DNA of 64,000 nucleotides from an uncultured Acidobacteriaceae bacterium (GCA_903842065.1 CAIMKZ010000074.1:1-64000); one strand, 5' to 3'. Positions 1-11,680 are shown, numbered from the stretch's first letter. Notes: generated by a model from the sequence alone, not told the origin. A program made the numbers and translations.

Positions 1-153
1 GATGGTGCCCATCTGCGTCAGCGATCCGATCGGCTGTGCCAATCCCCGGCGCACAGCTTCCACGCCGGCGATCATCGTCGTCGCCACTGCTCCAAGTCCA
101 ACAACCATGACACCCAGTTTTCCCTTGGCCGGCATCACTTTTTCGTTTCCCAT
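1..153 (-). CDS. ino1: Inositol-3-phosphate synthase, N-terminal part (gene runs off the left edge)
   Basis: The first 51 codons of a gene reading leftwards out of the window. The translation opens with MGNEKVMPAKGKLGV and continues VMVVGLGAVATTMIAGVEA, a glycine-rich NAD-binding strand-turn-helix, then PIGSLTQMGTI. This matches the N-terminus of bacterial myo-inositol-1-phosphate synthases, which turn glucose 6-phosphate into inositol 3-phosphate with NAD for inositol lipids or solutes. The ATG at 151-153 has an AGGAG ribosome site about six bases upstream, which fixes the start. Only the Rossmann-fold beginning can be seen, so the family call rests on this stretch alone; the active site lies outside the window. 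Confidence 0.75.
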   Translation of the reverse strand, partial: MGNEKVMPAKGKLGVMVVGLGAVATTMIAGVEAVRRGLAQPIGSLTQMGTI

Positions 154-295
154 TCCGTCTCCTGCCTTTGTTTTCGTCGTTGTTTTAGGCTTCCCGAGCG
201 GCTCAGTCTTGCGTGCCTCAGTTGGGGAAATCCGTTCATCCAAGGCGCGTTTTCGGCTGCGCCCAAATCCTCACTTCATCCGCCTGCCCAGTGAC

Positions 296-934
296 TTACT
301 CTGCCACAGACTTCCGGCCGCGTTTGATGTGTGACCAAAGAAACCATACGATCAAAAGCAACACTACCGCCTCCACACCTACATGGAAGCGATGAAACAC
401 CTCGGCCAGCCGAGGGTCGGTATGCCACTTCACGCCCAGCTTCAGTCCTACCCAGGCCAGGCAAAAATACCAGATAAAGGAACCTGCCGAAGTATAGATG
501 TGGAACCTTACTCTTGGCATCTTTGCGATGCCGGCCGGGAACGCCACGAAGGTCTGCACAATCGGCAGCAACCTGCCCACCAGGATCGCGATCGAGCCAT
601 ATTTGGTGAAGAACCAGCTCATCCGGTCCACATCGTGAGCGCTCATCAGCACCCATTTGCCGTAGCGCATCACCAGCGGACGCCCGCCTTTGGCCCCGAT
701 CCAGTAGGCAATGGCCGAGCCGATGTTGCAGCCCACCATCCCGGCCAGGGCCACCAGAAGCAGATTGAACCGCCCGGTGAAGACCAGATAGCCCGAAAAC
801 GGCATGATGAGCTCGGAGGGAATCGGTATCCCGCACGAATTCAGCACGATCAGGCCGGCGATACCCGCATAGCTTCCGGCGCTAATGACCTGAATGACAA
901 GCTGAAATAGGATTGCTACGATTCTCTCGCTCAT
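296..934 (-). CDS. DedA-family membrane protein
   Basis: A 212-residue integral membrane protein of the DedA/SNARE-associated family, thought to act as undecaprenyl-phosphate or phospholipid flippases in the inner membrane. Visible are a first hydrophobic segment (about 5-30), the family signature around NSCGIPIPSELIMPFSGYL (about 32-50), the GCNIGSAIAYWIGAKGG stretch, and the conserved GRLLPIVQTFVAFPAGI segment that forms the re-entrant loop, followed by a C-terminal membrane segment ending in basic residues. Length is normal for the family. I chose the ATG at 932-934; a longer frame upstream runs through palindromic repeat DNA and is low in hydrophobicity, so it is probably not translated. 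Substrate cannot be told from sequence. Confidence 0.85.
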   Translation of the reverse strand: MSERIVAILFQLVIQVISAGSYAGIAGLIVLNSCGIPIPSELIMPFSGYLVFTGRFNLLLVALAGMVGCNIGSAIAYWIGAKGGRPLVMRYGKWVLMSAHDVDRMSWFFTKYGSIAILVGRLLPIVQTFVAFPAGIAKMPRVRFHIYTSAGSFIWYFCLAWVGLKLGVKWHTDPRLAEVFHRFHVGVEAVVLLLIVWFLWSHIKRGRKSVAE

Positions 935-1256
935 GGGCCTTAATAGTATAAAGGCCAGTGGCGAGGCCATTCCCGCATGGGGGGAACAGCGCCGGCGCCA
1001 AAGTAAAAAAACGTACCGCCGGTCTCCTGACCGGCTGTGGCGGGGGTCTCCAGACCCCCGCAAAGGCAATCCAACCACAAAAACATCGGTGCCCCACCCT
1101 CGCGACGCCTTTGTCCTTGTCGCTAGAGTGGGGCCCAAAGCCCTCTAATTTTCTCGTGAAGACTGTGTCCCCGATTCCTCGCATTTGAGGACCGGGAAAC
1201 CACAACCCTCAACTCACCACAAACCAGCTAGAAGCTAGCAGCTAGAAGCTGGCTTC
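935..1256. repeat. Intergenic palindromes between dedA-like gene and carB
   Basis: No gene is seen here. The stretch carries several separate hairpins: a GC stem at 1018-1035, a second at 1040-1061 (gcgggggtct/agacccccgc), a longer imperfect one at 1091-1134 flanked by gccccac/gtggggc, and a stem at about 1169-1199 (attcctc/gagga) followed by gggaaa. The last two resemble the repeat family found at 8795, 11685, 14213, 14291 and 38645. A tandem 11-mer (agctagaagct) occurs twice at 1227-1250. Confidence 0.6.
1224..1252 (-). terminator. Possible carB terminator hairpin
   Basis: On the minus strand, just after the carB stop, ccagct...agctgg can pair, followed by TTTG. The stem is short and its centre pairs poorly, so this is a weak candidate. 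Confidence 0.25.
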
Positions 1257-4521
<3,265 letters not shown>

Positions 4522-4538
<17 letters not shown>

Positions 4539-5022
4539 TTTGCTGGGCAGCTTCCTTCATTCTTCTTTTGTTGGCGCGAATAACTCTCTCAAATTTGCTC
4601 TTGCTTGTTGTCATCCATGGGCAAAACGATCCAGCCATTCCGATAACGACATACAAGAAGTCAGGACGTTTCCGGCCGCCGTCTTCCCGGCCGAGGATGG
4701 TGAGCTGACCTGAAGCGGTCTGAAATAACGGATCGATTGCCTTGAAGTTGTACCGGTCTGGCAAAACGTCTAATTGGAAGCGCCCCTGTTCGTCCGCTGT
4801 AAGCTGCATCGTCGCGCCCAACTCGCCCAACTCGTGGACGAGAGATATCTTCACGTCGGGCACGCCCGTTCCTCCGGGGTCAAAGACCTGCCCCTGAAAT
4901 CTCACGACGGTGACATGCGCAGGGGAAACGCAGTCGACGATGCCTTGCGCGAATGCGGAATCAATTCCGCAGAGCGCAATTTCCAAGGCAACAAAATAAG
5001 TTAGGAGGGGAGTCTGTCTCAT
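4522..5022 (-). CDS. Small secreted protein with carboxypeptidase-regulatory-like domain
   Basis: A 166-residue protein with a signal peptide (about 1-25, ending SAFAQ) and one beta-sandwich of carboxypeptidase-regulatory type: [20 protein letters not shown] starts the fold, and a [23 protein letters not shown] run completes it. Such domains are common in acidobacterial secreted proteins and in the N-termini of Oar-like receptors. No catalytic residues are visible; function is unknown. Its ATG shares bases with the stop codon of the transposase gene before it (ATGA), and its end overlaps the carB start by 17 bases, so the three genes look like one transcription unit. A basic C-terminal tail ([17 protein letters not shown]) follows the domain. 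Confidence 0.7.
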
Positions 5023-5675
5023 CGTTCCCCTCCCTCAGGGGCTAAAGCCCCGCGCGAAGAAGCCATCTTGTCGGACGGGCTGAAGCCCGTCCCCTTCACT
5101 GTTTCGCGTGAACCAAGCTCCATATGTCCTGGTTGAGGGGTACAGGCTTCAGCTCGTACATCGGCCTCGCTTGTATGAAGGGTACGGGCTTCAGCCCGTA
5201 CATTATGCTCGCCAATAACCCGGGGCTTTAGCCCCTGAGGGAATGCAGGGCTTGGAAAGCCCATGAACTCGTAGAGGGCAGTGTCTTCTGCAAGACGGGC
5301 CTCCACCGGGTTCATCCGGATGTACTCAAGATGCCGGCCCCAATCCTCTTCATCCCGTATGCGGTGGTCGGTAAACCCCGGCTGCCAGATGTCGAACTTC
5401 CAATCCAGTTCTCTCTTGGCCCGGAAGGAAAACCCGCCTTTGATCAGCTGGACCGCTTTCTCAACACTCTCCCGGGGGGTGATAAGGAGATGGAGATGGT
5501 CGGGCATGATGACATAGGCGTGGAGCAGAAAATCCTTCTCGGCATAATGATTCAGCGTCGCCACTATCAACCGCGCCCACTGCTCATGCCGGAAGAAGGG
5601 CTTGCGGCCAGCCGTCTGTGTAGACACAAAGTATACGGCATCGCTGTTCCGATATTTTTCGCGCTCTGGCCGCAT
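5019..5675 (-). CDS. REP-associated tyrosine transposase (RAYT, Y1/HUH type)
   Basis: Single-strand DNA transposase-like enzyme of the RAYT group, which nick and join hairpins of REP repeats. The 218-residue protein shows the HUH metal motif MPDHLHLL (His60, His62) and the catalytic Tyr118 in EYIRMNPVEA; YFVSTQT near the N-terminus is also typical. I prefer the ATG at 5673-5675, which has AGAGGGG six bases upstream, over a more distal ATG at 5705 that lies in repeat DNA. Residues from about 147 to the end are encoded by the palindrome array itself and look like low-complexity translated repeat (GLKPRVIGEHNVRAEART), so the native domain probably ends near 146. The gene is flanked on both sides by matching palindromes, the usual RAYT arrangement. 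Confidence 0.9.
   Translation of the reverse strand: MRPEREKYRNSDAVYFVSTQTAGRKPFFRHEQWARLIVATLNHYAEKDFLLHAYVIMPDHLHLLITPRESVEKAVQLIKGGFSFRAKRELDWKFDIWQPGFTDHRIRDEEDWGRHLEYIRMNPVEARLAEDTALYEFMGFPSPAFPQGLKPRVIGEHNVRAEARTLHTSEADVRAEACTPQPGHMELGSRETVKGTGFSPSDKMASSRGALAPEGGER
5038..5235. repeat. REP-type palindromes at the 3' end of the RAYT gene
   Basis: Five palindromes inside the last third of the RAYT frame: ggggctaaagcccc at 5038-5051, gacgggctgaagcccgtc at 5074-5091, a mutated copy gtacaggcttcagctcgtac at 5140-5159, gtacgggcttcagcccgtac at 5182-5201, and ggggctttagcccc at 5222-5235. The last three are inverted relative to the first two, so the set forms head-to-head pairs like the bacterial interspersed mosaic elements mobilised by RAYTs. 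Confidence 0.9.
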
Positions 5676-5687
5676 CCCATCCCCTCT

Positions 5688-5906
5688 GGGGCTAAAGCCC
5701 CGCATCTATGGCTGGCTGAATGTACGGGCTAAAGCCCGTACCCTTCATTCTCAGCTTCCCATGCCCTCGGGGGCTAAAGCCCCGCTGCTGTGGCTGACTG
5801 AATGTACGGGCTGAAGCCCGTACCCTTCATTCTTTTGCTTCCCATTTCCTCGGGGGCTAAAGCCCCGCTGCTTTGACTGACTCAATGTACGGGCTAAAGC
5901 CCGTAT
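5688..5906. repeat. Three tandem two-hairpin repeat units upstream of the RAYT gene
   Basis: Two hairpins alternate: type A ggggctaaagcccc at 5688-5701, 5770-5783 and 5853-5866; type B gtacgggctRaagcccgtac at 5722-5741, 5804-5823 and 5887-5906. The A-B unit repeats with a period of 82-83 bases. The sequence between A and B is also kept (gctgctgtggctgactgaat and close variants), so whole units were duplicated. The first A lies immediately upstream of the transposase start and supplies bases near its ribosome site. This fills most of the 325-base space between RAYT and carA. Confidence 0.93.
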
Positions 5907-5936
5907 CCTTCATTTGCTGACCGCGCTTACGCGCTC

Positions 5937-5966
5937 AAAAAACAGCGGAGCCAATAGCCCCGCTGT
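5937..5966 (-). terminator. carA: Rho-independent terminator of carA
   Basis: Reading the minus strand, acagcgg...ccgctgt forms a GC-rich stem with a short loop and is followed directly by TTTTTT. It lies about 35 bases past the carA stop. This separates carA transcription from the RAYT-carB unit. Confidence 0.75.
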
Positions 5967-6000
5967 CTTGGATTTCCCGCCCTCGAAGTTTCCAGGAAAA

Positions 6001-7152
6001 TCATCCCTTCCACCCCTCCATCATCTTCCGGAAATCACGGAACAGATAATGCGAGTCGTGCGGCCCCGGAGCAGCCTCGGGGTGGTACTGCACGCTGAAC
6101 AGCGGCAGCGACTTGTGCCGCAGCCCTTCGAGCGTGTTGTCGTTCAGATCCACGTGGGTCAGCTCCACCTCGCTCGGATTGATCGAGTCCGGATCGACCG
6201 CAAAGTTATGATTGTGCGCCGTGATCTCGACCTTGCCCGTCCGATAGTTCTTCACCGGATGGTTGCCGCCGTGGTGGCCGAACTTGAGCTTGTAGGTCTT
6301 GCCGCCGAGTGCCAGGCCGGTGAGCTGGTGGCCGAGACAGATTCCAAAGATCGGCACCCTGCCCAGCATCTGCCGGATCGACTTCACCGCGTAATCGACC
6401 GGCTCGGGGTCTCCGGGGCCGTTCGACAGAAACACGCCGTCGGGCTTCAGCGCCAGCACATCGTCTGCCGAAGTCTGCGCCGGGACCACCGTCACGTCGC
6501 AGTTTTCGCGGCACAACATACGCAGAATGTTCAGCTTGATGCCGAAATCGTAAGCCACAACTTTAAGGCGCCACGCCCGCTCTCCAGCCGTCTGGTCGAG
6601 CACCGACGACAGCAGTGGATCTTCCAGCTGTGCCCGCGGGTCCTCCGGCGTCATGGTGTAGATCGTCGGCGTCGAAACCACCTTCGCCAAGTCAGTCCCA
6701 ACCATCTTCGGGATAGCCCGGGCCTTTGCCACCAGCGCATCTACATCGGACACGGAAGTCGAAATCACCCCCCGCATCGCTCCAAAAGTCCGCAGATGCC
6801 GCACCAGCGCCCGCGTGTCGATCTCGGCCAGCACCGGAACCTGATACCGCTCCATGTACTCGTCGGTGACCTGCTCGGAGCGCCAGTTCGAGGCGATGGG
6901 CGAGAACTCCCGCACGATCAGCCCTTCGATATATGGCTTTGCAGCTTCGTTATCGGCCCGGTTGGTGCCGTAGTTGCCGATCTGGGGATTGGTGAGCACA
7001 ACGATCTGTCCCGCATAAGACGGGTCAGTCGCAATCTCCTGATAACCGGTAAGGGAAGTATTAAAAACAACTTCGCCCTGGCATTCGCCTGGGTGGCCAT
7101 AGCCGAGGCCGCGGAATATGCGCCCGTCTTCGAGCGCTAGGATCGCCTGCAT
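6001..7152 (-). CDS. carA: Carbamoyl-phosphate synthase small (glutaminase) subunit
   Basis: CarA hydrolyses glutamine and passes ammonia to CarB. The 383-residue protein has the N-terminal CPSase small-chain domain (EDGRIFRGLGYG... VVFNTSLTGYQEI) and a C-terminal class-I glutamine amidotransferase domain with nucleophile Cys272 in FGICLGHQ and the His/Glu of QYHPEAAPGPHDS. I start at the ATG at 7150-7152, where GGAGAGG sits five bases upstream; an in-frame TTG 24 bases earlier has no such site. The gene is read in the same direction as carB but about 1.5 kb away, with a RAYT insertion region and a terminator between. Confidence 0.96.
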   Translation of the reverse strand: MQAILALEDGRIFRGLGYGHPGECQGEVVFNTSLTGYQEIATDPSYAGQIVVLTNPQIGNYGTNRADNEAAKPYIEGLIVREFSPIASNWRSEQVTDEYMERYQVPVLAEIDTRALVRHLRTFGAMRGVISTSVSDVDALVAKARAIPKMVGTDLAKVVSTPTIYTMTPEDPRAQLEDPLLSSVLDQTAGERAWRLKVVAYDFGIKLNILRMLCRENCDVTVVPAQTSADDVLALKPDGVFLSNGPGDPEPVDYAVKSIRQMLGRVPIFGICLGHQLTGLALGGKTYKLKFGHHGGNHPVKNYRTGKVEITAHNHNFAVDPDSINPSEVELTHVDLNDNTLEGLRHKSLPLFSVQYHPEAAPGPHDSHYLFRDFRKMMEGWKG

Positions 7153-7217
7153 TGCCTCTCCGAGGAGTGGATTCAATCGATTTTAACAGGTAAGGGGGTG
7201 GATAACCGAGGCCAGAA

Positions 7218-7835
7218 TCAATGAACTACACCGGCGTCCTTCGCAGGCCAGTACACAAACACCGCCTTGCCGTAGACTAACTGCCGCTCCACTGGCCCAA
7301 ACTCCCTGCTGTCGGAGGAGATCGAGCGATGGTCCCCCATCACAAAATAGGCGTTATCCGGCACCGTCGTCTCCACCATCGAGCGGCCATCCTGGTACTC
7401 GGCCGGCACGTAGCCCTCGCGCAGCGCCTTGCCGTTCAGCCACACCTGGCCCCGGTCGATCCGGATACTGTCGCCCGGAATCGCGATCACGCGCTTGATG
7501 TAGCTCTTGGCCGGATCGCGCGGATAGCGAAACACGACTACGTCGCCCCGCGAGATCGACTCCAGATGATAGATGTACTTGTTGATAAACAGCCGGTCTC
7601 TGTCTACGAGGCGGGGCAGCATGCTTGTGCCTTCCACCCGCACCGGCTGATAGAGAAACGTAATAATCAGGACCGACGCAGCCGCGGAAATCAGCAGGTC
7701 GCGCAGCCACAGAGCAATCGAGTTCTCTCGCCTCTTCGCAGGCTCAGCCGCCAGCGACACAGTACCGTCACCGGCGTCGACCTCCGCGTCGGGTAGTGGA
7801 TTTGTGATGAGTTCTTCTTCGGGGAGCGTGGACAT
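7218..7835 (-). CDS. lepB: Signal peptidase I
   Basis: Membrane-bound serine protease that removes Sec signal peptides. The 205-residue protein has a cytosolic acidic N-terminus, one membrane segment (DLLISAAASVLIITFLY, about 41-57), then the catalytic Ser71 in VEGTSMLP and Lys114 in SYIKRVIAIPGD, and the box-E-like MGDHRSISSDSREFG. This is the short single-anchor form. The ATG at 7833-7835 has AGGAAAGGA directly upstream; an in-frame ATG 39 bases earlier lacks one. It lies 65 bases downstream of nothing obvious on this strand: the secreted-protein gene before it ends 48 bases upstream, so the two may be co-transcribed. Confidence 0.95.
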   Translation of the reverse strand: MSTLPEEELITNPLPDAEVDAGDGTVSLAAEPAKRRENSIALWLRDLLISAAASVLIITFLYQPVRVEGTSMLPRLVDRDRLFINKYIYHLESISRGDVVVFRYPRDPAKSYIKRVIAIPGDSIRIDRGQVWLNGKALREGYVPAEYQDGRSMVETTVPDNAYFVMGDHRSISSDSREFGPVERQLVYGKAVFVYWPAKDAGVVH

Positions 7836-7883
7836 TCCTTTCCTAGAATAAACAAAGTGGCCTGCAACGCGCATCCTGGCAGG

Positions 7884-8750
7884 TTAATTACAGCTCACTG
7901 CGTCGGGAGGACAGGCCGTCTGGTTCCTCCCCGGCCTCTGCATCGGCCTCGGCTGACTCGCTGAAGGCACCAGCGCCGGGGGCCCGCCTGCCGATCCGGC
8001 CGGTGCCAGGTTCTGCTCCTCCAGAATCAGCGGCCGCTGCAACACCATCTCAACCTGCGTCCCGCTGGGAATACTTACGTCAGCCCCGCGTGTAAACAGT
8101 GACGCGATTCCCGCGGCAGCCAGCCCAGCGCCCATTCCTGCCAGTCCCCCTGCCAGCGGATGGCCTCCGGCCATGCCGCCCAGCGCACCCACAGTTGCTC
8201 CGGACGGAACAGCGATCTTCGCCACCTCGCCCATATTCCGCGTCTTGTTGCTGTCCTGCTCGATGGTTCCCTCGCCGTCGTCCTTCACCTGCTGCTTGGT
8301 CGCGCCCGGCAGGCTGTTCACCACGCCCGGAATCTCAACCACCGTCCCATTGGGATAGATCATCGACGTGAAGTGCATGTCGAGCTGGGCTTTGCCCTTC
8401 ACGTGTCCGGCCCGCTCCACCCGGTCCACAACGCCCTGCACATAGACTCCGGCCGGTACCATTACCCGGTTGCCCACCACTACCGGAAACTCAGAGACCA
8501 GATACACCCCATCGCCAGGCTTGGCGCTGCGCGTATCCACCGCGCTCGAAAGCTTAAGCAGAACCTTCGTCCCGGCTGGAACCACATACTTCCGCACCGC
8601 CGGCGCAGCCGCGGAAGCAACGACGGTTGCCACCGGTCCCTCGTCCAACGCGGCGGAGGGCCCCGGGGAAATCGTCGCAGCCTCCTGCGCAAACAAACTA
8701 CCCGCCGCCAAAGCAACCACCACTATCCAACCAGCTCGATTCAATCTCAT
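7884..8750 (-). CDS. Secreted protein of unknown function with VirB10/TrbI-like C-terminal strand pattern
   Basis: A 288-residue exported protein with a signal peptide ending about LFAQ (22). Two stretches have the PAGT-x-hydrophobic strand pattern seen in TrbI/VirB10-like beta-barrels: VVPAGTKVLLKLSSAVDTRSAKPGD near 55-80 and VSIPSGTQVEMVLQRPL near 228-244, with VMVPAGVYVQGVV between. A glycine-rich hydrophobic stretch (GATVGALGGMAGGHPLAGGLAG) sits before the last strand. The C-terminus is proline-rich with two cysteines. The resemblance to VirB10 is a pattern, not a firm homology, and no secretion-system genes are nearby. Similar stand-alone proteins are frequent in acidobacteria; role unknown. 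Confidence 0.65.
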   Translation of the reverse strand: MRLNRAGWIVVVALAAGSLFAQEAATISPGPSAALDEGPVATVVASAAAPAVRKYVVPAGTKVLLKLSSAVDTRSAKPGDGVYLVSEFPVVVGNRVMVPAGVYVQGVVDRVERAGHVKGKAQLDMHFTSMIYPNGTVVEIPGVVNSLPGATKQQVKDDGEGTIEQDSNKTRNMGEVAKIAVPSGATVGALGGMAGGHPLAGGLAGMGAGLAAAGIASLFTRGADVSIPSGTQVEMVLQRPLILEEQNLAPAGSAGGPPALVPSASQPRPMQRPGRNQTACPPDAVSCN

Positions 8751-8794
8751 CCGACCTCCTCCATCAACTCACTGCAATTCCCATCACGATACTG

Positions 8795-8830
8795 GGGTGC
8801 CCCGGATCTCGATTTTGAGACCCGGGAAAG
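8795..8830. repeat. Intergenic palindrome, gggtgcc...gggaaag family
   Basis: gggtgccccggatctc, a short loop, gagacccgggaaag. The flanks gggtgcc and gggaaag are shared with copies at 11685, 14213, 14291 and (inverted) 38645, while the stem differs. It lies between divergent genes for the secreted protein and mutS. Confidence 0.7.
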
Positions 8831-8969
8831 AACAGCCCTAACCACCCAGAATCACGGCGTCTCATCCACCCTCTCAACTCTATAGACGCATCTTTCCTTT
8901 AAAAGGATCACTTCCACCCCAAATCATCCCCCTTTTCTACAGCCTGTATCCTCTCCTCTCGCGATACTC

Positions 8970-8975
8970 TAAAAT
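8970..8975 (+). promoter_or_regulatory. mutS: Candidate -10 element of mutS (leaderless)
   Basis: TAAAAT matches the -10 consensus in five of six bases and ends five bases before the GTG start at 8981, so transcription would begin at or next to the start codon. No convincing -35 box is seen, and there is no ribosome site upstream of the GTG. Confidence 0.35.
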
Positions 8976-8980
8976 CCAAC

Positions 8981-11680
8981 GTGATCCGCGACCACTCCAC
9001 TCCGCCCGATCCAGAACAGCCCGGCGACACGCCCGAGTTCGCCCTCACGCCTCCCGCGCCCGAAAAGCCTGCCAAAGACCCCAACGAGCTCACCCCCTTC
9101 ATGCGCCAGTGGACCGCTGCCAAGCGCGAAAACCCCGACGCCCTGCTCTTCTTTCGCATGGGCGACTTCTACGAGCTCTTCTACGACGACGCTGTCACCG
9201 CCAGCCGCGAACTCCAGCTCACCCTCACCGCCCGCGACCGCGAACGCCAGATGCCCATGTGCGGCGTCCCCTACCACGCCGTCGAGCAATACCTTGCCAA
9301 ACTCCTCCGCAAGGGCTACCGCATCTCCATCTGCGAACAGATGGAAGACCCCAAGCTCACCAAGAAGATCGTCCGCCGCGAAGTCACCCGCGTGCTTTCG
9401 CCCGGCACCGCTCTAGACTCCGCCCTCTCGCAGGAGCGCAACAACTTCCTCGCCGCTCTTTTTGTTGAGAACTCTACAGCCGCCGTCGCCCTGCTCGACC
9501 TCTCCACCGGCGAGTTCAAGACCGCCGAGTTTCACGGCCCCGACTCCCTAGCCCAGGCCACAGAAGCCATCCTCCTCGCATCGCCTAGCGAACTACTTTT
9601 TTCTTCATCCACTGCTCTCGACCAAAGAATCGAAAATATTCCAGCACGGACGCGGCTTGACGATTGGGTCTTCACCAGCGACTTCGCTGTCCCTCTCGTC
9701 CTGCGCCAGCTCAACGTAAAGTCCCTCGAGGCCTTCGGCCTTAGCGGCCACACCCCCGCCGCTATCGCCGCCGGAGCCATCCTCCATTACGTCCGCACCA
9801 CCCAGAAGAACGACGCCCTCCACATCGACTCCCTGCGCTTCGAAGAGCACTCCACAGCCCTCGAACTCGATCAAGTGACAGTCCGCAACCTCGAACTCGT
9901 CGAACCCCTCTTCGCCGGGCAGGACGAAAACGTCACCCTCTTCCGCACCCTCGACCAATGCCTCACGCCCATGGGCAAGCGCCTGCTGCGCTCCACCATC
10001 CTGCGGCCTCTTAATGACTCCGCGCAGATCGAAGCCCGTTACGACGCCGTAGCCGAGGCCCACTCCAATCTCATGCTGCGCGAAGACCTACGCCGTGCCT
10101 TCTCCGGACTTCTTGATCTGGAACGCCTCCTCGCCCGCATCTCACTCGACTCAGCCGGCCCCCGCGATCTCCGTGCTCTTGCTGCCAGCCTCGCCCGCCT
10201 TCCCGGTATCAAGACTTCCCTGTCAGCCTTTAAAGCAACCCTCTGGCAATCGCTCTCCAACCTCGACCCCATCGATGTACTTTCCGCCCGCATAGCACGC
10301 ACCCTGGTCGCCGAGCCGCCCCTCACCCTCGTCGACGGCGGCGCCATCGCAGAAGGCATCGACGCAGAACTCGACGAGCTCCGCTCCATCTCGACCGACG
10401 GCCGCCGCTCCATCGCCGCCATTGAAGAGCGCGAACGCCACCGCACCCAGATCAGCTCTCTCAAAGTCCGCTACAACTCGGTCTTCGGCTACTACATCGA
10501 GATCACCAAGGCCAATCTCTCGCTCGTCCCCGACAACTACGAACGCAAGCAGACCCTGGTCAACGCCGAGCGTTTCACCACCCCCGAACTCAAGGACTAC
10601 GAGCGCAAAATTCTGACCGCACACGAAAGGTCAGTCCAAATCGAGAAAAATATCTTCATAGAACTGCGTAAACACGTCCTCGATCACGCCTCCCGCATCC
10701 GACGCAGTTCATCCGCCGCAGCCGAAGCAGACCTCTTGGCCTGCTTCGCCCATCTTGCCGCCACTCGCCGCTACTCGCGGCCCCGCCTCGTCGATGAGCC
10801 AGTGTTAGAAGCAGCAGCCGCCCGCCACCCTGTCATCGAGCAGTGGCTCGAAGACACCCGCGAAGGCCGCTTCATCCCCAACGATCTCTATCTGAGTTCC
10901 GATGCCGAAGGCCCCAGCCTGCTGCTCATCACCGGCCCCAACATGGGCGGCAAGAGCACCTATCTCCGCCAGTCCGCCATGCTGGTCCTTATGGCCCAGA
11001 TGGGCTCCTTTGTCCCCGCCACGCAGATGCGCTACGGTCTCGTCGATCGCATATATACGAGAATTGGAGCATCGGACAACGTAGCCCGCGGCCGGTCGAC
11101 TTTTATGGTCGAGATGACCGAGACCGCCACCATCCTCAACACCGCCACCAACCGCTCGCTCATTCTGCTCGATGAGATGGGCCGCGGCACCGCCACCTTC
11201 GACGGACTCTCCCTGGCCTGGGCCACCGTCGAATTCCTCCAGAGCCACATCGGAGCCCGCACCCTCTTCGCCACGCACTATCACGAGCTCACCATGCTGG
11301 CCGAAAAGCTTGCAGGAGTCCGTAACCTCCGTGTAGGCGTTAAGGATTCGCCCAGTGGCATCGTCTTCCTCCACTCCATCGAGCCCGGCGCAGCCAGCAA
11401 GTCATACGGCATTGAAGTAGCCCGCCTCGCCGGTCTCCCGCCCGCGGTAATCGACCGCGCCCGCCACGTCCTCAAGCAACACGAGCGTGCCGAGCAATCC
11501 AGCGTAGAGATCGAAACCACCCCCGAGCCCATGCAGATGGCGATCTTCACCCCCCTCTCGCAGCGCATCGTAGACCGAATCGCAGAAACCGAACTCAACT
11601 CACTCACTCCGCTTCAGGCATTGAACCTTCTCGAAGAACTCCAACAGGAACTGAAAACGGGAAAGCACATTCAAGAATAA
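8981..11680 (+). CDS. mutS: DNA mismatch repair protein MutS
   Basis: MutS binds mismatches and insertion loops and starts repair with MutL. The 899-residue protein has all MutS1 domains: the mismatch-binding N-terminal domain with FFRMGDFYELFYDDA (the Phe-x-Glu-type wedge region is at FYELF), the connector, the lever and clamp domains (about 270-590), and the ATPase with Walker A GPNMGGKST (652-660) and Walker B DEMGRGT (731-737), then the helix-turn-helix and a C-terminal tail. The extra 35 residues before PFMRQW are proline-rich and disordered. The GTG at 8981 is the first usable start after an upstream stop and lies just after a -10-like box; a later start cannot be excluded because the N-terminal extension is not conserved. 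Confidence 0.96.
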   Translation: MIRDHSTPPDPEQPGDTPEFALTPPAPEKPAKDPNELTPFMRQWTAAKRENPDALLFFRMGDFYELFYDDAVTASRELQLTLTARDRERQMPMCGVPYHAVEQYLAKLLRKGYRISICEQMEDPKLTKKIVRREVTRVLSPGTALDSALSQERNNFLAALFVENSTAAVALLDLSTGEFKTAEFHGPDSLAQATEAILLASPSELLFSSSTALDQRIENIPARTRLDDWVFTSDFAVPLVLRQLNVKSLEAFGLSGHTPAAIAAGAILHYVRTTQKNDALHIDSLRFEEHSTALELDQVTVRNLELVEPLFAGQDENVTLFRTLDQCLTPMGKRLLRSTILRPLNDSAQIEARYDAVAEAHSNLMLREDLRRAFSGLLDLERLLARISLDSAGPRDLRALAASLARLPGIKTSLSAFKATLWQSLSNLDPIDVLSARIARTLVAEPPLTLVDGGAIAEGIDAELDELRSISTDGRRSIAAIEERERHRTQISSLKVRYNSVFGYYIEITKANLSLVPDNYERKQTLVNAERFTTPELKDYERKILTAHERSVQIEKNIFIELRKHVLDHASRIRRSSSAAAEADLLACFAHLAATRRYSRPRLVDEPVLEAAAARHPVIEQWLEDTREGRFIPNDLYLSSDAEGPSLLLITGPNMGGKSTYLRQSAMLVLMAQMGSFVPATQMRYGLVDRIYTRIGASDNVARGRSTFMVEMTETATILNTATNRSLILLDEMGRGTATFDGLSLAWATVEFLQSHIGARTLFATHYHELTMLAEKLAGVRNLRVGVKDSPSGIVFLHSIEPGAASKSYGIEVARLAGLPPAVIDRARHVLKQHERAEQSSVEIETTPEPMQMAIFTPLSQRIVDRIAETELNSLTPLQALNLLEELQQELKTGKHIQE

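Noticed and set aside
5688-5906. Regularly spaced repeats suggesting a CRISPR array
   Set aside because: Each unit is two hairpins, the 'spacers' between them are themselves conserved, there are no cas genes, and a RAYT gene is adjacent.
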